Under the pieces are notes generated by a model. That model saw only the letters and a list, made by a program, of their open reading frames with translations. It had not been told where the DNA came from and ran no database searches. Positions 8,782-17,367 of a stretch of 64,000 nucleotides of DNA are shown piece by piece. This DNA is from Sandaracinobacteroides sp041675905 (GTDB lineage: Bacteria > Pseudomonadota > Alphaproteobacteria > Sphingomonadales > Sphingomonadaceae). The DNA lies in assembly GCA_041675905.1 (NCBI GenBank), contig JBAYSX010000012.1, forward strand, positions 11,172-75,171, written 5' to 3'. Within the stretch, counting starts at the first letter, position 1; every line of letters begins with the position of its first letter. A program made the position numbers and the translations under genes.

Positions 8782-9884
8782 TATAAAATATGCCGTTGCC
8801 GATCCCGCTTTGTCACAAGATAATGGGCGTTGTGCGGATTTGGCGGCAGTTTGTGGCTCACGCGTTCCGCGATTTTGATGCCCTCCGCAGCCAGCATTTC
8901 GGCTTTTAGTGGATTATTCGTCAAAAGCCGGATTTCCATAACTCCAAGCATTTTCAGCATGGCGGCTGCGATGTCGAAGTCGCGTTCGTCGTCCTGAAAG
9001 CCGAGGTGCAAGTTGGCGTCCACCGTATCGAAGCCCTGATCCTGTAATTGATAGGCGCGCAATTTGTTCATCAGGCCGATACCGCGCCCTTCTTGCTGCA
9101 GATACAGCAGAATTCCGCCTTCCTCGCCAATACGGCTGACAGCAGAACGCAATTGCGGCCCACAATCGCATTTCAGGCTACCCAGCACGTCGCCGGTGAG
9201 GCAGGCGCTGTGCAGACGGACCAGCGGAACATGCGGATGCCCCGTTGCGCCGCTTTTGGCGATCAGCAGCGCCAGATGCTCCGGTCCGCCATCCTGCGGG
9301 CGGAAGGCAACCACCTGCGTATCCTCCGCGCCTTCGAGTGGCAGGCGGGCGCGGCTGACAATGTTTAAACGCGGTGCACGGCGCCATGCCAGAATGGCCT
9401 GTGCATCGGCTTCCAGCATATCTGGCGGGCGCGGCGTATCGGCCACGGCAAACAGTGCGGCAGGTAGCAGACCCGCGCGTTTCGCCAGGGCCAGCGCGGC
9501 CGTGGCCGCCCGGGCATGACGTTCCAGCGGGCGGGTAGGGAAGGGCCCCTTGAAGGGCATGGCCAGGTCGCTGACCGGATCGGCGGCGGCGATGCTTGTC
9601 ACCAGATCCAGCCATGGCATGCGTGCAATGGCCACCGCGCCATGGCTGTCGGCGGCGGCGCGCTGGTTCAGCAGGTTCAGAGTTGCTGCCCGCTCCGGTG
9701 TAATCAGAAGGTCGGCATGGCGATGCTGTTCCAGCCCCGAAAGCGATTCAGCGGTCGCCAGTTCAGCGGAAATGATCGTGAGGGCCACATCTCCGTCGAC
9801 GATCCGCACCGCCTCGCCGCGCCGGAGATCGTCCACGGCGCGGGCCAGCGCCAGATCGCTGGCCGGATCAATGCGCGGGTTCAC
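8781..9884 (-). CDS. ribA: GTP cyclohydrolase II with degenerate RibB-like N-terminal domain
   Basis: This enzyme opens GTP in the first step of riboflavin synthesis. The C-terminal half (about 175-367) carries the zinc ligands Cys228, Cys239 and Cys241 (CLTGDVLGSLKCDCG) and the YLQQEGRGIGL motif that binds GTP. The first 170 residues resemble DHBP synthase in layout (AVDDLRRGEAVRIVDGD), but the acidic metal site usually written DRENEGD is absent, so this domain should not make DHBP. I chose the GTG at 9884 because it overlaps the xth stop (GTGA); a longer frame reaches 10055. The gene lies in a minus-strand operon between xth and the L,D-transpeptidase gene. Confidence 0.9.
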   Translation of the reverse strand: MNPRIDPASDLALARAVDDLRRGEAVRIVDGDVALTIISAELATAESLSGLEQHRHADLLITPERAATLNLLNQRAAADSHGAVAIARMPWLDLVTSIAAADPVSDLAMPFKGPFPTRPLERHARAATAALALAKRAGLLPAALFAVADTPRPPDMLEADAQAILAWRRAPRLNIVSRARLPLEGAEDTQVVAFRPQDGGPEHLALLIAKSGATGHPHVPLVRLHSACLTGDVLGSLKCDCGPQLRSAVSRIGEEGGILLYLQQEGRGIGLMNKLRAYQLQDQGFDTVDANLHLGFQDDERDFDIAAAMLKMLGVMEIRLLTNNPLKAEMLAAEGIKIAERVSHKLPPNPHNAHYLVTKRDRQRHIL

Positions 9885-10669
9885 AGCGCGAAGCGTGCGA
9901 GCAGGGGCACATGATCCGAAGGACGTTCCCAGCCGCGCGTATGCACCAGGGTTTGCAACTCTTGCGCGGTATGGGCGATGTCGGGAGAGGCCCACACATG
10001 ATCCAGCCGGCGACCACGGTTGGAGGCTTCCCAGTCGCGGGCGCGATAGCTCCACCAGGTGAACAGTTTTTCCGGCAGTGGCACGAAGCGGCGACCCAGA
10101 TCCACCCAGCCGTGGCTGCGTTGCAACATGTCCAGCGCCTCCACCTCTATCGGCGTATGGCTGACCACATCCAGCAAAGCCTTGTGGCTCCAGACATCTT
10201 CGGGATGCGGGGCGACGTTGAAATCGCCCACGATAATCGTCTGCCCCGGCAGGGCGCCGGACCAGTCGGTCATCCTCGCCAGAAAATCGAGTTTTTGCCC
10301 GAACTTGGGATTGACGGTGCGGTCGGGAATATCGCCGCCGGCGGGCACATAGACATTATGCAGCGCAATGCCCGACGGCAGGCGCACCGCGATGTGCCGC
10401 GCTTCGCCATTGGCTTGCCAGTCGTTCCTGCAATCCAGTGTTACCGGGATACGGGAGAGAATGGCCACCCCATGATGCATACGCTGGCCGGCAATATGAT
10501 TGTGCACGAAACCCGCCGCCTCGAATGGGGCCATCGGGAAAACGCCGTCCTCGCATTTGGTTTCCTGCAGGCAGATGATGTCCACCTGATGCTCGGACAG
10601 TAAACGCTTGATCAGATGAGGCCGGGCGCGGATGCTGTTGATATTCCAGCTGACGATTGAAACGGTCAT
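9881..10669 (-). CDS. xth: Exodeoxyribonuclease III
   Basis: This 262-residue exonuclease III/AP endonuclease cuts DNA at abasic sites and degrades 3' ends in base excision repair. Family motifs occur in order: SWNINSIRAR at the N-terminus, LQETK with the metal-binding Glu, the GDFNV strand, and SDHVP near the C-terminus with the catalytic Asp-His pair. The frame is open to 10801, but the family begins at MTVSIVSWN, so the ATG at 10667-10669 is used; one at 10676-10678 is also possible. It is the first gene of the xth-ribA-ldt unit and follows the candidate structured RNA and its terminator. Confidence 0.93.
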   Translation of the reverse strand: MTVSIVSWNINSIRARPHLIKRLLSEHQVDIICLQETKCEDGVFPMAPFEAAGFVHNHIAGQRMHHGVAILSRIPVTLDCRNDWQANGEARHIAVRLPSGIALHNVYVPAGGDIPDRTVNPKFGQKLDFLARMTDWSGALPGQTIIVGDFNVAPHPEDVWSHKALLDVVSHTPIEVEALDMLQRSHGWVDLGRRFVPLPEKLFTWWSYRARDWEASNRGRRLDHVWASPDIAHTAQELQTLVHTRGWERPSDHVPLLARFAL

Positions 10670-10739
10670 AATGTGCATCGCATAGTGCGCCACGGCGGTA
10701 TCGTCACGCGCGAAAAACGCCACAGTCCTGGATAACCCT

Positions 10740-10907
10740 GGAAAAAGGTTGGCCCCCGCTCCGGGGGCATGGAGCGGGGGCCGGTTGCGTTCGTCACGCA
10801 AATGGCGGATCGAACCAGACGGGCAACAGGGGGCAAATCCCGCCGGTGAACCTCGCCACTATTCAGACCATAACAAGGGATTCCTTGCGCCTGCCTGAAT
10901 GAACGCG
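10740..10907 (-). ncRNA. Candidate structured small RNA (6S-like architecture)
   Basis: A 332-base gap between lolA and xth contains a promoter, a foldable segment and a terminator, all on the minus strand. The RNA's outer stem pairs GCGTTC (10906-10901) with GAACGC (10792-10787). A second stem pairs CGCAA with TTGCG inside it. A large bubble lies mainly on the 5' side, and an apical hairpin closes with GGCGGGAT against ATCCGCC. An outer stem, an asymmetric central bubble and an apical stem are the plan of 6S RNA, though this one is shorter (about 120 bases without the terminator), and no fau/ygfA gene follows. The class is inferred from shape only. Confidence 0.5.
10751..10782 (-). terminator. 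Rho-independent terminator after the candidate RNA
   Basis: A perfect 12-base-pair stem (GGCCCCCGCTCC with GGAGCGGGGGCC) has an 8-base loop. On the minus strand it is followed by AACCTTTTTC. It would end the candidate RNA, or transcription coming from lolA, before xth. Confidence 0.8.
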
Positions 10908-10936
10908 AATGTTGGGGCGATGTCATCCAATGTCAA
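10908..10936 (-). promoter_or_regulatory. Housekeeping-type promoter for the candidate RNA
   Basis: On the minus strand a perfect TTGACA (10936-10931) is followed after 17 bases by AACATT (10913-10908). A start a few bases downstream would fall at the outer stem of the candidate RNA. The -10 matches the consensus in only three of six positions. Confidence 0.5.
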
Positions 10937-11001
10937 TAACAGACCGTAAAACGCCGGTAAGGGTGCGACAAGGCGTGGCGAACAGGCCATCTACGCCGGC
11001 A

Positions 11002-11637
11002 TTATCCCGGCCGCCCCGGAACGCGCCCGCGCTGGCGTGGATCCTGAAAGCGAAACCGCGAATCTGCGATGTCGGCGTTAAAGCGCGGATTGGACAGCGT
11101 TACGTTCGTCAGATTGCCCTGCGCGTCCGTTACCCGCCAGCCCGAAAGCCGCAGTCCGCCCGGGGCGGCGGCATCCCTCGCCAGAAAGAAGAGGATCGAT
11201 CCGGCCTCCGGCTTCGCCCGGTCTTCGGCATGCACGGCAACCATGCCGGGCACAGGAGATTGATCTTCGGGCAATACCCGCGCCACCGACGCCAGATCGG
11301 CGTGCGGATCCAGCAATACGCCCAACGCCGTGGACCGAATCGGCCATTGCGAGACCTGCGACACCTGATAATCGACGAATGACAGGGTCCGCCCGTCCGC
11401 CACCACCAGATAGGGGGTCTTTCCGGCATAGTCGAACCGCACCTTGCCAGGACGTTTCAACAGCATCTTGCCGGAAGCAACGCCGCCATCGCCCGCCGTT
11501 TGTGTGAAATCGGCGGTCATGGTCGAGGTGGCGGCAAACGCGCGCTGGACCTCCGCCAGAGACACCGCCTGGCGCGGTTGCGCGGCGGCGGGCGTGACGA
11601 TCAGCGCAAGGGCTGTGAGGATCGGAAATATTCTCAT
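11002..11637 (-). CDS. lolA: LolA-family outer-membrane lipoprotein carrier protein
   Basis: This 211-residue periplasmic protein has a clear signal peptide (MRIFPILTALALIVTPAAA, cut before QPRQA). The mature part has the LolA pattern: TMTADFTQTAGDG near 40, GKMLLKRPGKVRFDYAGKTPYLVVADG near 56-82, and alternating beta strands that form the half-barrel for lipoprotein acyl chains. It carries lipoproteins from the LolCDE exporter to the outer membrane. The ATG overlaps the gph stop (ATGA), so both come from one message. The C-terminal tail is rich in Arg, Pro and Gly. Confidence 0.88.
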   Translation of the reverse strand: MRIFPILTALALIVTPAAAQPRQAVSLAEVQRAFAATSTMTADFTQTAGDGGVASGKMLLKRPGKVRFDYAGKTPYLVVADGRTLSFVDYQVSQVSQWPIRSTALGVLLDPHADLASVARVLPEDQSPVPGMVAVHAEDRAKPEAGSILFFLARDAAAPGGLRLSGWRVTDAQGNLTNVTLSNPRFNADIADSRFRFQDPRQRGRVPGRPG

Positions 11638-12335
11638 GCCGATGTCGATGCCGTATCTGCACTTAACTGTGCTTGAATTGCCATCATCGCGTCTTCGAAG
11701 GCGTCGTAATGGTCGATCAGTTGATTTGCTCCCAATTCCTCCACTGGATCGGTCGAAAAACCAAAGCTGACGAGGATCAGCGGGATTTGCGCGGCGATGG
11801 CAGTATCGGCATCGGTGCGGCTGTCACCGACGAACAAGGCGCGTCCGCCGCCGGCGGCGGCAATAGTTTCCGTCAGGTGACGCGGATCGGGCTTGCGAAA
11901 CGGGCGCGAATCGGCACCCAGAATCGCCGAAAACCGTTGCTCCCATCCCAGGGCCTTTACCAACTGGTGGCTCAATCCCTCCATCTTGTTGGTGCAAATG
12001 GCGAGCCGCACATCGCGGGCCGTCAACCGGTCCAGAAGAGGCTCCAGACCCGGAAATGGCCGGGTGTGCACTGCGATATTCGCGCCATAATAATCGAGAA
12101 ACAGGCGCAAACCCTGTTTCACAAGCTCGGGCGTAAAACCACCGCTTTCCCCCAATGCACGCTCCAGCAGCGCGCGGCCACCATGTCCGACCATTGCGCG
12201 GACTTCTTCGGGATCGACCATTGGCCGATCCAGTTTCTTCAGCGCATGGTTGAGGCTGGCGGTGATATCGCCGGAACTGTCGACCAGCGTGCCGTCAAAA
12301 TCGAAGACGACAAGGTCGAAGGCGGAACTGGTCAT
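11634..12335 (-). CDS. gph: Phosphoglycolate phosphatase, HAD superfamily
   Basis: This is a 233-residue HAD hydrolase. Motif I is VVFDFDGTLVDS (nucleophile Asp near 12), motif II lies in ICTNK near 113-117, the conserved Lys is in FRKPDPRHL near 149, and motif III is FVGDSRTDADTA near 169-180. The alpha-helical cap follows motif I, as in Gph enzymes that remove phosphate from 2-phosphoglycolate. HAD phosphatases overlap in substrate range, so the exact substrate is inferred. It is the first gene of the gph-lolA pair and is divergent from glmU. Confidence 0.85.
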   Translation of the reverse strand: MTSSAFDLVVFDFDGTLVDSSGDITASLNHALKKLDRPMVDPEEVRAMVGHGGRALLERALGESGGFTPELVKQGLRLFLDYYGANIAVHTRPFPGLEPLLDRLTARDVRLAICTNKMEGLSHQLVKALGWEQRFSAILGADSRPFRKPDPRHLTETIAAAGGGRALFVGDSRTDADTAIAAQIPLILVSFGFSTDPVEELGANQLIDHYDAFEDAMMAIQAQLSADTASTSA

Positions 12336-12418
12336 GCATAAACTCCCGACAACTGCGATGGCCTGTCTGTCATGGTTGACGGATGGCGTTCATATGGCTT
12401 GTCCTGTAGGGGGCCGCC

Positions 12419-13789
12419 ATGGCAGAGACAACCACCATGACAGCCTCCCCCTCTCCGCTGGCCGCCATTATCCTGGCGGCGGGCAAAGGCACGCGTATGC
12501 GTTCCGATACGCACAAGGTTTTGCACCCGGTTGGCGGCAGGCCGATGCTGATGCATCTGCTGCATACGCTGCAGGCGCTTGAGCCCGAACGCACGGTGAT
12601 TGTCGTGGGGGACCGGGCGGAACAGATTGAAAAAGCCGTTGCCGGCAAGGCCGAAACCGTGGTGCAGCATCCGCAACTGGGCACTGGCCACGCCGTGCTG
12701 CAGGCAAAGGCGGCGCTGGCGGGTTTTGGGGGTAATGCGCTGATTCTTTACGGCGATGTGCCCTTGATCCCGGCGGCCACGCTTGCGCGACTGGTAGCGG
12801 CGCTCGATGGTCCGCAAGCGCCGGCCATCGCCGTACTGGGTTTCCGTCCTGCCGTCCCGGGCAGCTATGGCCGCATTCTGGCGGACGGCGAAAATGTCAT
12901 TACGCGTATGGTCGAAGCAAAAGATGCGAGTGCTGAAGAATTGCAGGTGCCATTGTGCAATTCGGGGCTGATGGCGGTGCGCGGCGATCTGCTGTTTGCG
13001 TTGCTGGAACGTGTAGGTAACGCCAACGCCGCCGGTGAATATTATCTGCCGGATATCGTGATGCTTGCGCGCGAGGATGGTTTGCGCAGCGTTGTGATCG
13101 AAGCGCCGGAGAGCGAACTGCTGGGCGTGAACAGCCGCGTCGATCTGGCGGCGGCGGAGGCAGCCTTTCAACAGGCGAAGCGCAGGGAATTAATGGAAGC
13201 GGGCGTGACCCTGATTGCGCCCGAAACCATTTTTCTTGCCGCAGACACAGATTTGGGCCGGGACACCATCGTGGAGCCGCATGTGGTGTTCGGGCCGGGT
13301 GTGCGCGCAGGAGAGCGGGTGAAGATCCGGGCGCATTCACATCTGGAAGGCGCAGACATCGCCGATGATTGTGAAGTGGGCCCGTTCGCACGATTGCGAC
13401 CAGGCTCGGTTTTGGAAGCGAAAGCGCGGGTCGGCAATTTCGTCGAGACGAAGAATACGACGCTGGGCGCTGGCGCCAAGGCCAATCACCTGAGTTACAT
13501 CGGTGATGCCCATGTCGGTGCAGGGGCCAATATTGGCGCCGGCACCATCACCTGCAATTACGACGGTTTCCGCAAATATCGCACAGAGATCGGCGCGGGA
13601 GCCTTCATCGGATCGAACAGTTCGCTGGTTGCGCCGGTCAATATTGGCGCGAACGCCATGGTGGGCGCGGGAAGCACGATCACCCGCGATGTCGCGGACG
13701 ACGCCTTGGCCGTCGCGCGCGGGTCGCAGAATGAAACGCCGGATGGAGCCCGCCGGTTCCGCGTCCGGATGTCCGAAGGGAAGCAGTAA
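12419..13789 (+). CDS. glmU: Bifunctional GlmU: GlcNAc-1-P uridyltransferase and GlcN-1-P acetyltransferase
   Basis: This 456-residue enzyme makes UDP-GlcNAc for peptidoglycan and lipopolysaccharide. The N-terminal pyrophosphorylase carries LAAGKGTRM at 19-27 and LYGDVPLI near 109. The C-terminal left-handed beta helix (about 255-440) has hexapeptide repeats, with NFVETKN, ANHLSYIGDA and CNYDGFRKYRTEIG supplying acetyltransferase residues. The length is normal. The ATG at 12419 has GGGGG about 6 bases upstream; a second ATG at 12437 is possible. It is followed after four bases by glmS, so the two enzymes of amino-sugar synthesis form one operon. Confidence 0.96.
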   Translation: MAETTTMTASPSPLAAIILAAGKGTRMRSDTHKVLHPVGGRPMLMHLLHTLQALEPERTVIVVGDRAEQIEKAVAGKAETVVQHPQLGTGHAVLQAKAALAGFGGNALILYGDVPLIPAATLARLVAALDGPQAPAIAVLGFRPAVPGSYGRILADGENVITRMVEAKDASAEELQVPLCNSGLMAVRGDLLFALLERVGNANAAGEYYLPDIVMLAREDGLRSVVIEAPESELLGVNSRVDLAAAEAAFQQAKRRELMEAGVTLIAPETIFLAADTDLGRDTIVEPHVVFGPGVRAGERVKIRAHSHLEGADIADDCEVGPFARLRPGSVLEAKARVGNFVETKNTTLGAGAKANHLSYIGDAHVGAGANIGAGTITCNYDGFRKYRTEIGAGAFIGSNSSLVAPVNIGANAMVGAGSTITRDVADDALAVARGSQNETPDGARRFRVRMSEGKQ

Positions 13790-13793
13790 CAAT

Positions 13794-15617
13794 ATGTGTG
13801 GTATTGTCGGCATCATCGGCACGCAATCCGTCAGCGACCGGCTGGTGGATGGCCTGCGGCGGCTTGAATATCGCGGCTATGATTCCGCCGGCGTCTGCAC
13901 CATCGTTGACGGCGGTTTCGGTCGCCGCCGGGCTGAAGGAAAGCTGATCAACCTGGCGAACCGCCTGCAAGCGGAGCCGCTGGCCGGCCATATCGGCATC
14001 GCGCATACGCGCTGGGCCACACACGGCAGACCGACCGAGGATAACGCGCACCCGCATATCGTCGGCGATGTTGGCGTGGTGCACAATGGCATCATCGAAA
14101 ACTTCAAGCCGCTGCGAGACATGCTGATCGCCGAAGGGCGAAAATTTACCTCCGACACCGACACCGAGGTGATTGGTCATCTGGTGGCGCGCGAACTGGA
14201 AGGCGGCGCCGATCCGGTTACGGCGGTGCGCGCTGTGCTGCCCCAACTGCATGGCGCATTCGCGTTGGCGCTGCTGTTCCGTGAACATCCCGATATGATG
14301 ATCGGCGCGCGGCTCGGCGCGCCCCTTACCATTGGTCTTGGCGAGGGCGAGAATTATCTGGGATCCGATGCGCTGGCGCTGGCTTCGCTCACCCAGAATA
14401 TCATCTATCTGGAAGAGGGTGACTGGGCCATCATTCGCCGTGACAATGTCACCATATATAGCGTTGATAATAAGGAAGTCTCCCGCCCGATAACCCAATC
14501 CGGCGTTTCGGGCGCGCTGATGGAGAAGGGCAATTATCGCCACTTCATGCAGAAAGAGATTTTCGAGCAGCCTTTGGTCGTGGCGCAGACGCTGCAGTCC
14601 TATCTGAAGCCGCTGGAAGGCCGGGTGGCGCTACCCATTCCCGATTTCGACCTGGCCGCCATAGATCGTGTCACCATCGTCGCCTGCGGCACCAGTTTCT
14701 ACGCCGGCATGGTGGCGAAATACTGGATCGAGCAGTTTGCGCGTGTACCGGTCGATATCGATGTCGCATCCGAGTTTCGCTATCGTCGACCCGTGCTCGC
14801 GAACGGCGGCCTGGCGTTATTCATCAGCCAATCCGGCGAGACCGCCGATACGCTGGCCGCACTGCGCCATGCCCGCGCCGAGGGGCAGCGCATTGCCGCC
14901 GTTGTCAACGTGCCGACCAGTTCGATGGCCCGCGAAGCTGATCTGCTGTTGCCAACGCACGCCGGCACGGAAATCGGTGTCGCCTCCACCAAGGCTTTCA
15001 CCTGCCAGCTGGCGGCGCTGGCGGCGCTGGCAGCCAACCTGGCGCGCGCACGCGGTCAGTTATCCGCCGAAGAAGAACGCGCCATCGTCACCCATCTGGC
15101 CGAAGCTCCGGCGGCGATGAACGCAGCTTTGGATCATGATGAAGCCATCGCTGCCATTGCACCCATGGTGGCCCCTGCGCGCGATGTATTGTATCTGGGA
15201 CGCGGGCCTGATTATCCGATGGCGCTGGAGGGCGCACTCAAACTGAAGGAAATCAGCTACATCCACGCCGAGGGTTATGCGGCGGGTGAAATGAAACATG
15301 GACCGATCGCGCTGATAGACGAGCATGTGCCGGTGATCGTGCTCGCGCCGTCGGGACCATTGTTTGAAAAGACCGTGTCCAACATGCAGGAAGTGCAGGC
15401 GCGCGGCGGCAAGGTGATCCTGATCTCCGACGCGCCGGGTATAGCTGCTGCAGGTCAGGATACCATTGCCACCATCGAAATGCCGCAGGTGCATCCGCTG
15501 ATTGCGCCGCTGATCTACGCCATTCCGGTGCAATTGCTCGCCTATCATGTGGCCGTGGCGAAGGGTACGGATGTGGACCAGCCGCGCAATCTGGCGAAGT
15601 CAGTGACAGTGGAATAG
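13794..15617 (+). CDS. glmS: Glutamine-fructose-6-phosphate aminotransferase (isomerizing)
   Basis: This 607-residue enzyme makes glucosamine-6-phosphate from fructose-6-phosphate and glutamine. The start is fixed by MCGIVGIIGT, since the Cys after Met is the glutaminase nucleophile; a longer frame reaching 13503 is a read-through of glmU DNA. The glutaminase domain covers about 1-220. Two SIS sugar-isomerase domains follow (SQSGETADTL and VASTKAFTCQ; later ALEGALKLKEISYIHAEG and GEMKHGPIAL). The end LAKSVTVE is the family's usual C-terminus at the active site. It lies four bases after glmU. Confidence 0.96.
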   Translation: MCGIVGIIGTQSVSDRLVDGLRRLEYRGYDSAGVCTIVDGGFGRRRAEGKLINLANRLQAEPLAGHIGIAHTRWATHGRPTEDNAHPHIVGDVGVVHNGIIENFKPLRDMLIAEGRKFTSDTDTEVIGHLVARELEGGADPVTAVRAVLPQLHGAFALALLFREHPDMMIGARLGAPLTIGLGEGENYLGSDALALASLTQNIIYLEEGDWAIIRRDNVTIYSVDNKEVSRPITQSGVSGALMEKGNYRHFMQKEIFEQPLVVAQTLQSYLKPLEGRVALPIPDFDLAAIDRVTIVACGTSFYAGMVAKYWIEQFARVPVDIDVASEFRYRRPVLANGGLALFISQSGETADTLAALRHARAEGQRIAAVVNVPTSSMAREADLLLPTHAGTEIGVASTKAFTCQLAALAALAANLARARGQLSAEEERAIVTHLAEAPAAMNAALDHDEAIAAIAPMVAPARDVLYLGRGPDYPMALEGALKLKEISYIHAEGYAAGEMKHGPIALIDEHVPVIVLAPSGPLFEKTVSNMQEVQARGGKVILISDAPGIAAAGQDTIATIEMPQVHPLIAPLIYAIPVQLLAYHVAVAKGTDVDQPRNLAKSVTVE

Positions 15618-15727
15618 TGGCTCGGGAGTATAGGTTTGGTGAAGGTCGGGCTGCCCGAAATCTGTTGCTGAAAAGATGCCGTTCTGACTTCTTAAGCGGA
15701 GTAACCATTTTAGTACCTAGAGTTGGA

Positions 15728-15733
15728 ATATAA
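15728..15733 (+). promoter_or_regulatory. -10-like TATAAT before the asparagine-synthase-like gene
   Basis: A perfect TATAAT stands in the 160-base gap after glmS, 45 bases before the TTG start. A convincing -35 is not visible. It suggests that the gene has its own promoter rather than reading through from glmS. Confidence 0.4.
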
Positions 15734-15777
15734 TCTGGCATAAAGCGGCTCAACGCAATGTCGAAGGAGCTGCGCTC

Positions 15778-17232
15778 TTGGGTACTGGAGCACAAATACC
15801 TCTTGAGCCTTTTGGTATTCGGTACGATACAGCCAGCCAGCCAGCCAGCCTGTCATCCAGATTACGCGCATGGCAGCTGCGAGACTCCCGTAATATTCAG
15901 GTAGCCGTCGTATATGGCTTCTTGCTGAAAGGGTGGACGGGGCCAGGCATTGATGTGCAGGAGGATCAGGTCCGCCTGAACTTTCCGGTGGAGACCGTGG
16001 AGCAGCTTGAGCGGCAGGTTCTCATGGGTTTGCACGGCATGTATCAGGTGGTTACGCAGGCTCCCTTGCCACGCCGCCTATATCTGGATGCGGGCGGATC
16101 TGTTCCGGCGATATATTGCGTTCGTACCGGGCGGATTGCGTCGTCCGCGCATATGCTTTTCGGGCAAAAAGAATATCAGGACCGTTTTATTGCAGACCGA
16201 TACGAACGATTGGTAGCGCAAGAGGGACACGGGTGGATTTCCGGAACTTTAACCGCTCATGCCGATGCGGTGCGCCTGTTACCTAACCATTATCTGGACC
16301 TGGAGAGGCTGTCGGCACATCGATATTGGCCACATTATCCAGACTTTCAGGTCCAGATGCCGTTGGAAACTGCCGCACAAACCATAGCTGCCGCGATACG
16401 TGGATATGTCGAGGCGTGTGCGCGTGAACACACTATCTTGATCACCGCAACGGCCGGATTTGATAGCCGTATTCTGATTGCCGCTGCGCGCAACGTAGCA
16501 GATCGGGTCTCGTTTGTTACCTTCGGTCAATTGGGAGACGGACTGGATCAGTATATGGCGGCTCGAATGGCACAGGGTTTGAACCTGCGGCACACGCTGG
16601 AACCGATAATTCCGGCAGATCACCAAGAGCAGAAACGGTGGGATGCCTACGTCGGACATTGTGTGAGAGAAATAAATCGTCTGATTCATCCTACCTTGAG
16701 TGCGGTATCTGGTGACCTCATGCTGACCGGTATGTATGGTGAAACAGGACGATCGCGTTTATACCGGCAGGACACGGATACGATTAACAATCAGCCGGCG
16801 ACAGCAAGTTTTATTGTCTCGCGGTTGACCCTGCCGCTGGATAGTGAACTACTCCGCAATATCGAGAAATGGCTGGATCCCATCCGCACATTGCCCCGGT
16901 CTGCTGTCCTTGACCTGGCATTCAATGAATTAAAGTTTGCAAGCTGGGCCATGGGGCAGGCTCCTGTTCAAAAGGCCATGAAGTGGAGCCTGATGCCCTT
17001 TGCGCAATATCAGGTGCAGCAGGCGTTCATGTCCGTTCCTCCGGCGGTGAAGGGAACCAGCGCCCTGTTCGACCGCATAGGGGAAATCCTGTGGCCCGAA
17101 GCTATGTCATTCCCCATCAACCGCTATGGAGATTGGCGCGACCGGTTTGGCAAACTGGCCAAAATCACAAACCGCGAGGCATGGGTGCGGTATCTGCGTG
17201 ATCGGCGGGCCGGGCACAAACGCGCTGCATAA
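15778..17232 (+). CDS. Asparagine-synthase-like protein (TTG start)
   Basis: This 484-residue protein has the two-part plan of asparagine synthase relatives. An N-terminal Ntn-hydrolase-like region contains RLYLDAGGSVPAIYCV near 98-113, with no N-terminal catalytic Cys. An ATP-pyrophosphatase region has TATAGFDSR near 223-231 in place of the usual SGGxDS loop. Without the Cys it cannot use glutamine in the normal way, so it may act on another amine or a peptide. The only start in frame is TTG at 15778, with AAGGAG nine bases before it. Five AGCC repeats lie at codons 18-24. Codon use is visibly less GC-rich than in glmS or polA, which suggests acquisition. The function is unknown. Confidence 0.7.
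   Translation: MGTGAQIPLEPFGIRYDTASQPASLSSRLRAWQLRDSRNIQVAVVYGFLLKGWTGPGIDVQEDQVRLNFPVETVEQLERQVLMGLHGMYQVVTQAPLPRRLYLDAGGSVPAIYCVRTGRIASSAHMLFGQKEYQDRFIADRYERLVAQEGHGWISGTLTAHADAVRLLPNHYLDLERLSAHRYWPHYPDFQVQMPLETAAQTIAAAIRGYVEACAREHTILITATAGFDSRILIAAARNVADRVSFVTFGQLGDGLDQYMAARMAQGLNLRHTLEPIIPADHQEQKRWDAYVGHCVREINRLIHPTLSAVSGDLMLTGMYGETGRSRLYRQDTDTINNQPATASFIVSRLTLPLDSELLRNIEKWLDPIRTLPRSAVLDLAFNELKFASWAMGQAPVQKAMKWSLMPFAQYQVQQAFMSVPPAVKGTSALFDRIGEILWPEAMSFPINRYGDWRDRFGKLAKITNREAWVRYLRDRRAGHKRAA
15831..15850 (+). repeat. Tetranucleotide repeat (AGCC)5 inside the 5' coding region
   Basis: Five perfect AGCC units lie 53 bases into the asparagine-synthase-like gene. A four-base unit shifts the reading frame when one copy is gained or lost, which is the classical arrangement for slipped-strand phase variation. 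Gain of one unit would join the frame of the ATG at 15758 to the main frame. Confidence 0.85.
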
Positions 17233-17367
17233 CCGGCGCTTCGCGCAGAGGCAGCACCGCCCACAGGCGGATAATATGATATAAGGCGCAACAGCAAGAT
17301 ACTGCCCCTTGGCGCGCTGTTATCCATCGGATACGGTGCGCGCCATGTTTTCCATAGCTGCGTTTTC

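Noticed and set aside
10787..10907. FMN or cobalamin riboswitch before xth-ribA
   Set aside because: The GGCGG and GGTTCACC pieces tempted, but the conserved FMN core and the B12 box are absent on both strands.
13503..13793. Longer N-terminus for GlmS
   Set aside because: It would hide the essential Cys that must directly follow the initiator Met; the family starts at MCGIVG.
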